Below, one piece after another: positions 1 to 5,373 of a stretch of DNA of 10,583 nt (the stretch's first letter is position 1; the number at the start of each line of letters is the position of its first letter). The translations under genes and the position numbers were made by a program. A model generated the notes under the pieces. It was not told where the DNA came from, did no database searches, and was given only the letters and a program-made list of their open reading frames with translations. This DNA comes from Verrucomicrobiota bacterium. Lineage in GTDB: Bacteria; Verrucomicrobiota; Verrucomicrobiia; Chthoniobacterales; UBA10450. The DNA is taken from NCBI GenBank assembly GCA_003218615.1, contig QHOD01000045.1, forward strand, positions 1 to 10,583, given 5' to 3'.

Positions 1-349
1 TAAAGCCGCAATCGCATTTCGATCCATCCGAGACAAAAATCTCGTCATCGGCGATATCGATATTGCGATCGCGATAATCGCGCTGCGCGATTGTCGATCT
101 TAGAAATTCGTAACCTTGCTCGGGACCATAGCCACGAAAGGTTTCGCGTCTTCCAAGTTCATCCATCGCCTGCTTCATTGCGTCGATAGCGGCACGCGGC
201 AGCGGCTCGGTCACATCGCCGATTCCGCAGCGGATCAACCGCTTCGCGGCTTCTGGATTAGCATCGCAAAATTCGTGTACCCGCCGCGCGATCTCCGGAA
301 AGAGGTAACCGGCCTGAAGCTTGAGATAATTTTCGTTTAGATAAGCCAT
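1..349 (-). CDS. dapL: LL-diaminopimelate aminotransferase, N-terminal 116 codons (cut by window edge)
   Basis: This pyridoxal-phosphate enzyme converts tetrahydrodipicolinate directly to LL-diaminopimelate with glutamate as amino donor. It bypasses the acylated intermediates of the usual route to lysine and meso-diaminopimelate for peptidoglycan, and acts in the cytoplasm. Translating the complement from the ATG at 349-347 gives an open frame to the left edge. It begins MAYLNENYLKLQAGYLFPEI and carries the family blocks GIGDVTEPLP (about residues 43-52), FRGYGPEQGYEFLR (about 71-84) and EIFVSDGSKCDCG (about 103-115), in the order and spacing of DapL. The family is about 410 residues, so roughly 70% of the gene, including the PLP-binding lysine, lies outside the window. 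The only ribosome-site-like sequence, AGAAGAG, abuts the ATG, so the start rests on similarity to the family. It lies 94 bp downstream of sodA on the same strand, with a palindromic repeat pair between. DapL is the typical diaminopimelate route in Verrucomicrobiota and Chlamydiota, which supports the proposed host group. Confidence 0.93.
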   Translation of the reverse strand, partial: MAYLNENYLKLQAGYLFPEIARRVHEFCDANPEAAKRLIRCGIGDVTEPLPRAAIDAMKQAMDELGRRETFRGYGPEQGYEFLRSTIAQRDYRDRNIDIADDEIFVSDGSKCDCGF

Positions 350-354
350 CTCTT

Positions 355-380
355 CTGCAGCGGTGGTCTGTGGCCGCCGG
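355..380. repeat. REP-like palindrome, unit 1 of a head-to-head pair
   Basis: CGGTGGTC (361-368) pairs with GGCCGCCG (372-379) around a TGT loop; all eight pairs form if two G-U wobbles are allowed. Together with the flanking CTGCAG (355-360), the unit matches the reverse complement of unit 2 (395-422) at about 21 of 26 positions. The two units therefore look like diverged copies of one element in opposite orientation, separated by about 14 bp. The element lies in the short gap between the sodA stop and the dapL start. Confidence 0.6.
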
Positions 381-394
381 AGCACGTACAAGTT

Positions 395-422
395 TAGCGG
401 CGGTCATAGACCGCCGCTACAG
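395..422. repeat. REP-like perfect palindrome, unit 2 of the pair
   Basis: TAGCGGCGGTC (395-405) and GACCGCCGCTA (409-419) form a perfect 11-bp stem with a 3-base loop, followed by CAG. In the sodA reading direction it falls 25 bp past the stop codon and could fold in the mRNA. No T-run follows, so it is not a classical intrinsic terminator; 3'-end protection or a mobile-repeat origin fits better. The tail CGCCGCTACAG recurs at 9305-9315, which shows that the sequence is not unique to this spot. Confidence 0.75.
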
Positions 423-443
423 TTAGAACTCGCCAAGCGCCAA

Positions 444-1043
444 TCAGTAATTTTTTGCCACCGCGTCCCAGTTCACCACGTTCCACCAAGCCTTAATGTA
501 ATCGGGCCTGCGGTTTTGGTACGTGAGATAATAGGCGTGCTCCCAAACGTCGACGCCGAGGATCGGCTTGTTCCCGTCCATTAATGGACTGTCCTGGTTC
601 GGCGTAGAGATGACCTCGAGCTTGCCGTTTTTATTTTTGATCAGCCACGCCCAGCCGCTGCCGAAACGGCCCGCCCCGGCAGCTGCAAATTTCTCTTTGA
701 AAGCGTCGAAGCTGCCAAAGGTGGATTTGATGTCGTCGGCGAGTTTGCCTTTGGGCTCGCCGCCTGCATTCGGCCCCATGATCTTCCAGAAGAAGGAATG
801 GTTGGCGTGACCGCCGCCATTGTTGCGCACGACCGTGCGAATGTCTTCAGGCACGGCCTTGAGATCACTGATCAAGTCCTCGACCGATTTCTTTTCAAGA
901 TCGGCCTTTCCTTTGATCGCGTTGTTGACGTTGTTGATATAAGTCTGGTGATGCTTGGTGTAATGGATTTCCATTGTGCGCGCATCGATGTGCGGCTCCA
1001 AGGCATCGTACGGATAAGGTAATTTCGGTAATTCGTAAGCCAT
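444..1043 (-). CDS. sodA: Superoxide dismutase, Mn-type (Fe/Mn family)
   Basis: The 199-residue cytoplasmic enzyme converts superoxide to oxygen and hydrogen peroxide. All four metal ligands are visible: H27 (MEIHYTKHH), H82 (GGHANHSFFW), D165 and H169 (DVWEHAYY). The substrate-gate residues H31 and Y35 are also present. Glycines at 76-78 before the second ligand and the Gln at 150 (TPNQDSPL) place the active-site glutamine in the C-terminal half, as in manganese rather than iron enzymes. Cambialistic use cannot be excluded. The length is normal and there is no signal peptide. It ends with TGA. No Shine-Dalgarno sequence is evident before the ATG, which is chosen because MAYELPKLPYPYDALEPHID is the standard family start. 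It is co-oriented with shc upstream (153-bp gap) and dapL downstream (94-bp gap); both gaps suggest it is transcribed alone. No clear promoter could be assigned. Confidence 0.97.
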   Translation of the reverse strand: MAYELPKLPYPYDALEPHIDARTMEIHYTKHHQTYINNVNNAIKGKADLEKKSVEDLISDLKAVPEDIRTVVRNNGGGHANHSFFWKIMGPNAGGEPKGKLADDIKSTFGSFDAFKEKFAAAGAGRFGSGWAWLIKNKNGKLEVISTPNQDSPLMDGNKPILGVDVWEHAYYLTYQNRRPDYIKAWWNVVNWDAVAKNY

Positions 1044-1196
1044 AATGTGTACAGTTAGATCGAATTGGGTCCGGCGACAGGATTTATTTTTCGGGCGATC
1101 TCAACTCGCCATCTTGGCTGACCCGGCGGTCAGCGCTTCGAGCTTGACCAGGCAGGGAATTTTCGGCAGACTCAAACTCCGAGTCGGGCTGGAAGC
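1044..1196. other. Intergenic region between shc and sodA with small hairpins
   Basis: The region must hold the shc 3' end and the sodA promoter. The strongest structure is GCTGACC (1117-1123) pairing with GGTCAGC (1128-1134) around CGGC, a 7-bp stem. Weaker 5-bp stems occur at 1094-1110 (GGCGA/TCGCC) and 1169-1185 (GACTC/GAGTC). None is followed by a T-run on the minus strand, so none is a convincing intrinsic terminator. On the minus strand TTGAGA (1105-1100) resembles a -35 box, but no matching -10 box lies at proper spacing. No small ORF here is supported. Confidence 0.35.
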
Positions 1197-3197
1197 CTAA
1201 CTTCCATCGCAGCGATAAAAACTCGGGCGATGTCCGAGACCGCTGCGATAATTCACATAAGTCGCGAGCGCGAGCAGCGGAAAATTCTGACGATACAGGT
1301 CGTATTTTAAATAAAAGACGCGCGGAAACCCAGTGCCAGTGATCTGCTGTTCATCCCATGAGCCGTCGGGTTTTTGCGAACTGAGCAAGAACCGCAATCC
1401 GCGCTGAACGCTCCCCCGCTCGAGATCGCCGCATGCACAAATACCCATGACTGCCCATGCTGTCTGCGATGCCGTGCTCTCGCCGATTCCTTTGGCTCCT
1501 GGATTGTCGTAGGTCGCGCAGGTTTCACCCCAGCCGCCATCGTTATTCTGGCAGCTCTCGAGCCAATCGCGGCCGCGCAATATCCAGTCCCGCGTCATGT
1601 CCTGACCAATCGCGCGCAAGCCGCGCAGCACTTGCCAGGTACCATAGATATAATTCACGCCCCAGCGGCCATACCAGGAACCGTCGTCGTCTTGGGTATC
1701 AATCAAATATTGGATGGCATCGCGCACGCACCGCGTCTTGGCATCGAAACCAACGTAACCAAGCAGCTCCAGCGTGCGTGCAGTCAGATCGCTGCATGTT
1801 GGATCGAGAATCGCATTGTGGTCGGCAAATGGCATGTCTTCGAGCCACGGCGTCGTCACTTCTTTGTCAAACGCGGCCCAGCCGCCGTCGTTACATTGGA
1901 AGCTGAGCTGCCAACCAAGCGCACGGCGAAAGATTTCGTTGAGCGCTTGTCGATCTTTCGGTTGGACCAGTCGCAGCGCCATTAGTACCATCGCCGTGTC
2001 GTCAGTGTCGGGATAGTAAATATTGTTGTACTCGAATGCCCATCCGCTCGCTTCTGGATGCGAATTATTTACCGCCCAATCACCACGTATCCGCACCTCC
2101 TTGTTAACAAGCCAATCTGCGGCTTTTTGCAGCGCGGGATGTTCCGCGGACACGCCCGATTCCGCCAGCGAAATGATGTTGATCGCGGTGTCCCAGATGG
2201 GCGAAAGACACGGTTGTATGCGAAAATTCTCGGGATCATCGATAAACAGCGCCGCGAAGTCTCTTTCTGCCTTGGCGTAAACCGGGTTTCTTTTCGAATA
2301 ACCGAGGGCGCGCAAGGCGATCAAACAGTTGAGCATCGCCGGAAAGACCGCCGCCAGGCCATCACTGCCTTCGCCAATCCGTTCGAGCATCCATCGCTCC
2401 GCTTCTTCAAGCGCGCGCCGACGCATTGGGCGAAATCCAAGTGGACGCAGAAATTTTAAAACATCATCCACTCGCAAAAAGAAATTACGCCAGGTCCAGA
2501 AGCGTTCGCTGCGGGACAGCCGCAAATCGCTTTGCTCGGTTCCGAGCGGATAGAGTTCGTGCAATTGCTTTTCGCCGGGCAAAACGCGAGTCGGTTTGAA
2601 ATGATTGATAATGGCGAGCGGGATGAGCATGGCCCGGCTCCAGGACGACATTTTGTAGATGTGAAACGGCGCCCAGCCTGGCAGGAGCACCATTTCCACG
2701 GGGATCGTCGGCAAATACTTCCATGGAAACTGGCCGAGCAGCGCCAGGTAAAGCTTGCTGAAGGTGTTCATCTGCGGGATGCCGCCGAGGCGCATGATGT
2801 TGGCGCGCGCTTCCTGCATAAACGGCGCGTCGGCCGAACAGCCAGCGAGCTTCAATGCAAAATACGCTTTTGCGGACGCATTAATCTCGCTCGGGCCGCC
2901 GTGATAGGTATTCCACCCGCCATCCGCCAATTGGCGCTTTAAAATGTGACGGACGCAACGCCGCTGCAGGCGAGCATCGACCTCCCCGCACCAGTGCATG
3001 AACAACACGTAATCGGAGCAGAGTGTGCTATCGACGATTAGCTCGCCGCACCAATGCCCGTCGGGCTTCTGTTGGCCCAACAGATTCTCCTGCGCGGAGC
3101 TGATGGCTCGCGAAATCTCGGCGTCGCTGGCGGAGTACGAATGCGCGAGATCGGGCCGCGCGCTTGGCAAAGAAATTACGTCAGAGGACCGCTTCAT
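1197..3197 (-). CDS. shc: Squalene-hopene cyclase
   Basis: This membrane-associated triterpene cyclase turns squalene into hopene and hopanol in one proton-started cascade, the first committed step of hopanoid synthesis. The 666-residue protein has the usual family length. The catalytic acid motif DTDD lies at residues 397-400 (YYPDTDDTAM). Repeated QW motifs that stabilise the double alpha-barrel are visible near 42-49 (QQKPDGHW), 89-95 (QLADGGW), 434-440 (QCNDGGW), 501-508 (TQDDDGSW), 549-556 (CQNNDGGW) and 607-614 (SQKPDGSW). PIWDTA (333-338) and GWAFEYNNIYYPD (385-397) are also family hallmarks. DTDD with DGGW repeats distinguishes it from oxidosqualene cyclases, which have a DCTAE-type acid motif. 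It begins 42 bp after hpnH on the same strand and is probably co-transcribed with it. No Shine-Dalgarno site sits at proper distance: a GGAAGG lies about 15 bp upstream of the ATG, and the upstream ATG in the gap is out of frame. It ends with TAG. It is also called hpnF. Confidence 0.97.
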   Translation of the reverse strand: MKRSSDVISLPSARPDLAHSYSASDAEISRAISSAQENLLGQQKPDGHWCGELIVDSTLCSDYVLFMHWCGEVDARLQRRCVRHILKRQLADGGWNTYHGGPSEINASAKAYFALKLAGCSADAPFMQEARANIMRLGGIPQMNTFSKLYLALLGQFPWKYLPTIPVEMVLLPGWAPFHIYKMSSWSRAMLIPLAIINHFKPTRVLPGEKQLHELYPLGTEQSDLRLSRSERFWTWRNFFLRVDDVLKFLRPLGFRPMRRRALEEAERWMLERIGEGSDGLAAVFPAMLNCLIALRALGYSKRNPVYAKAERDFAALFIDDPENFRIQPCLSPIWDTAINIISLAESGVSAEHPALQKAADWLVNKEVRIRGDWAVNNSHPEASGWAFEYNNIYYPDTDDTAMVLMALRLVQPKDRQALNEIFRRALGWQLSFQCNDGGWAAFDKEVTTPWLEDMPFADHNAILDPTCSDLTARTLELLGYVGFDAKTRCVRDAIQYLIDTQDDDGSWYGRWGVNYIYGTWQVLRGLRAIGQDMTRDWILRGRDWLESCQNNDGGWGETCATYDNPGAKGIGESTASQTAWAVMGICACGDLERGSVQRGLRFLLSSQKPDGSWDEQQITGTGFPRVFYLKYDLYRQNFPLLALATYVNYRSGLGHRPSFYRCDGS

Positions 3198-3239
3198 TGT
3201 GTCGATCTTGGACCTTCCGACCCATTAACTGCTCGATCT

Positions 3240-4529
3240 TTATGATGCCTGTGCTGAAGCTTCGGCGCTTTTTCCCGTAAGGTGTCCGTTTCCGGAACTT
3301 ACCCCGTTAAAAGCAAGAACTTCGCTGCCGCGGCCGGTGGGTTTCGGTTTCGCACCGAAATTGAATTTGATCGTCTTCCACGTATCGCCGCGCTGCGCCT
3401 GCAGACCCAAACTTGCAGTCGGCTCGTAACCGCAGTGGACCATGCAATTTTCGCAGCGGCTGTCGCGTGCGACTCCGTCCACGACGCCGTATCGGTCCCA
3501 TTCAGTTTTTTCCAGCAATTCCGCGTAGCTGGCGTAATGCGCGTCGGTCATGAGGTAGCAAGGCCCCTTCCATCCGCGGATGTTTCGGGTCGGAATCGCC
3601 CAGGCTGAACAGGTCAAATCGCGTTTGCCGGCGAGAAATTCAAAATAAACCGGCGTCCCAAAAAGGGTATAGCGCTGCATCCATTCCTCAATCTTCTGGA
3701 ATTTTTCGATCGTCATCTTCCGGGTAAGAAAGAAGTTTTCCGGCTGCAAATTCAACCGCTTGATCATGTCCTTCTTCGCCGCGTCGTATTCGTAACCGGG
3801 CGAAATCGTGTGGCCGTCCACGCCGAGATCGGAAAGATAATCGAACATCTGCTCGACCTCTTGCATGTCGGTTTCCTTGTAGATGGTCGTGTTGGTCGCG
3901 ACCTGATAGCCGAGAATCTTCGCCATCTTGATCGCGAGAATGCATTCTTTGAACACCCCTTCGCGCTCGACGATCAGATCGTGAATTCGCTCGAGACCGT
4001 CGAGGTGGACATTCCAATACATCCAAGTGCTGGGCCCGATGGTTGGCTTTGCCGGATCTTTCGGGCCTTTGCGAATTTCGATCGAGTCTTTTTCGCCAAT
4101 CAAGCCGGCCGTAAGCAGTTCTGAGATTTTCTCCTCCACGAATTCTGGTTGAATTGACAAGCGCGACGCCAGCCATTCGCGCATTTTCTTGCGCATGAAC
4201 ATGGCATTGGTGCAGATGTAAACGATCCGGTTTTGCTCGAGCAATCCTTTCACCAGCGCTTCGATATGCGGGTAGATGAGCGGCTCGCCCCCGCAAATGG
4301 AGACCATCGGGGCGTTGCATTCTTCAGCGGCCCCGAGGCAATCCTCCAAGGTCATCATGTCCTTGAGCGATGTGGAATACTCTCGGATTCGTCCGCAACC
4401 GGTGCATGTCAGGTTACAAGTGTGCAACGGCTCGAGTTGAAGCACCGTGGCGAACTTCTTCGTACCACGCAGTTTATGGCCGATCATGTACGCCGCGATT
4501 TTCGCTGTGAGAGGGAGAGGGAATCTCAT
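3240..4529 (-). CDS. hpnH: Radical-SAM adenosyl-hopene synthase HpnH
   Basis: HpnH attaches the 5'-deoxyadenosyl radical of S-adenosylmethionine to hopene (diploptene) to give adenosylhopane, the entry to side-chain-extended bacteriohopanepolyols. The radical-SAM cluster motif CNLTCTGC gives C38, C42 and C45, followed by GGEP at 80-83. VHLDG (174-178) matches the HpnH core. The C-terminal part has further cysteines, C307, C324 and CENCMVHC (C359, C362, C366), as in the DUF3463 region of HpnH. At 429 residues it is longer than the roughly 330-390 typical of the family. The excess lies in an insert at about 117-168, between TNAMFMRKK and the VHLDG strand, and in a Ser/Gly/Ala-rich tail after about 400. 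The start MRFPLPLTAKIAAYMIGHKL resembles the usual HpnH N-terminus. There is no Shine-Dalgarno site, but a good promoter lies just upstream. It precedes shc by 42 bp, consistent with a hopanoid operon. Confidence 0.95.
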   Translation of the reverse strand: MRFPLPLTAKIAAYMIGHKLRGTKKFATVLQLEPLHTCNLTCTGCGRIREYSTSLKDMMTLEDCLGAAEECNAPMVSICGGEPLIYPHIEALVKGLLEQNRIVYICTNAMFMRKKMREWLASRLSIQPEFVEEKISELLTAGLIGEKDSIEIRKGPKDPAKPTIGPSTWMYWNVHLDGLERIHDLIVEREGVFKECILAIKMAKILGYQVATNTTIYKETDMQEVEQMFDYLSDLGVDGHTISPGYEYDAAKKDMIKRLNLQPENFFLTRKMTIEKFQKIEEWMQRYTLFGTPVYFEFLAGKRDLTCSAWAIPTRNIRGWKGPCYLMTDAHYASYAELLEKTEWDRYGVVDGVARDSRCENCMVHCGYEPTASLGLQAQRGDTWKTIKFNFGAKPKPTGRGSEVLAFNGVSSGNGHLTGKSAEASAQAS

Positions 4530-4539
4530 AGGAGCGAGG

Positions 4540-4567
4540 ATAGTAACAAGGGTTGCCAGAGTGTCAA
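4540..4567 (-). promoter_or_regulatory. Sigma70-like promoter of the hpnH-shc operon
   Basis: On the minus strand a perfect -35 box TTGACA (4567-4562) is followed after 16 bp by TACTAT (4545-4540), which keeps the three most conserved -10 bases. Transcription would be expected to start near 4533, only about four bases before the hpnH ATG at 4529. The message would then be essentially leaderless, which agrees with the absence of a Shine-Dalgarno site. The remainder of the 193-bp gap (4568-4722) shows no gene. Confidence 0.6.
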
Positions 4568-4687
4568 TGCCCCGAGCTAAGCTCTCAATTTGCTACATTG
4601 AATCGGCTCTGGCCTCCTGTTTGGATTTAGTCTGCTGCTGCAAATTAGAACATCGCCGGCTAAAGGCAAAATAGAAACGTCGACCCC

Positions 4688-4704
4688 GGCGGGATAACTC
4701 CGCC
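4688..4704 (-). terminator. Weak hairpin downstream of the marC-like gene
   Basis: GGCGG (4688-4692) pairs with CCGCC (4700-4704) around a 7-base loop, beginning 18 bp past the stop of the MarC-family gene. On the minus strand a moderately T-rich stretch (GTTTCTATTTTGCC) follows about 9 bases after the stem. The short stem and displaced T-run make this only a tentative terminator. Confidence 0.25.
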
Positions 4705-4722
4705 AGCCCAGAGCCCACCGGA

Positions 4723-5298
4723 TTAGCCCGCAGCGTGCCAGCCGCGGCGAATCAGACTGACGGCAATCGCGGCAAGGAGGAGTGCGATTATCTTCGACAC
4801 GCCACGCAGCCCCTGTTTGCCCATCCAACGCGTAAACCAATCCGCGTTGCAAAACGCGATCGCGACCAGGCCCATATTCACCAGAAGGGAGATTAGCGTA
4901 AAGACGAGGCCGACCGTATCGACTAAAATGAGGAGTGCGGTCAGCAGTGCCGGTCCGGCAATGAGCGGCATCCCGAGAGGAACGATGCCGAATTCATCGC
5001 TGCCGCCGCGATCATGAGGTCCGATGCCGAGCAATTCGCGTCCAGCCAGACCGAGCAGAATCAGGCCGCCGGCAACTTGAAAATCCGCTACCGTGATTCC
5101 AAGTGCCGCGAAAATAATCTTCCCAAGGAAAATAAAGCCGATTGCCACGCAGAGGGCAGTGAAGATTCCGAGATACGCCTGTCGTTTCCGATGTTCGTAT
5201 GAGGCGCTTGTGCCGAGGCCCATAAAAATCGCGACGAGCCCAATCGGATCGATGGCGACAAAAACCGGAATAAAGGCGAGGAAGAATTTTTCAATCAT
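4723..5298 (-). CDS. MarC (UPF0056) family integral membrane protein
   Basis: This 191-residue inner-membrane protein belongs to the MarC/UPF0056 family, whose biochemical function is unsettled. An early link to multiple antibiotic resistance in E. coli was not upheld, so no transport role should be assumed. Six hydrophobic segments are visible near 4-26, 41-59, 66-90, 105-127, 130-150 and 166-184. The family blocks are DPIG (17-20) in the first segment and GIVPLGMPLIAGPA (104-117) at the fourth, with a polar loop GPHDRGGSDEF (93-103) before it. The length is slightly below the usual 200-220. It ends with TAA. The ATG has no clear Shine-Dalgarno site. It is divergent from the M3 peptidase gene across a 75-bp gap and separated from hpnH by 193 bp that include a promoter, so it is probably not part of the hopanoid operon. 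Confidence 0.88.
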   Translation of the reverse strand: MIEKFFLAFIPVFVAIDPIGLVAIFMGLGTSASYEHRKRQAYLGIFTALCVAIGFIFLGKIIFAALGITVADFQVAGGLILLGLAGRELLGIGPHDRGGSDEFGIVPLGMPLIAGPALLTALLILVDTVGLVFTLISLLVNMGLVAIAFCNADWFTRWMGKQGLRGVSKIIALLLAAIAVSLIRRGWHAAG

Positions 5299-5373
5299 AC
5301 GGCGGGCATTTCCGCTTTACCCGAGAAGCGTTCTACACAATGTTCGCTGCCTTCATCAATCAAACCTTTCCGC
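5299..5373. promoter_or_regulatory. Divergent promoter region between marC-like and M3 peptidase genes
   Basis: This 75-bp gap must carry start signals for two diverging genes. For the minus-strand gene, TTGATG (5359-5354) and TAGAAC (5335-5330) are 18 bp apart and could form a weak promoter. For the plus-strand gene no convincing -35/-10 pair and no Shine-Dalgarno site were found. No operator-like palindrome stands out. Confidence 0.3.

Noticed and set aside
1100..1105. TTGAGA as the -35 box of a sodA promoter
   Set aside because: No acceptable -10 hexamer lies 15-19 bp downstream; the A-rich stretch that follows is too close.
1117..1134. 7-bp hairpin after shc as an intrinsic terminator
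   Set aside because: No T-run follows on the minus strand, and the hairpin begins more than 60 bp past the stop. It is kept only as a structural note.
1374..1985. 203-codon open frame on the plus strand opposite shc
   Set aside because: It is antisense to the conserved QW-repeat region of squalene-hopene cyclase, has no family similarity that I can see, and is a codon-bias shadow.
4577..4852. Minus-strand 91-codon frame running from inside the MarC-family gene into the gap before hpnH
   Set aside because: It begins in another frame of a conserved membrane-protein gene, has no ribosome site, and its composition is not protein-like.
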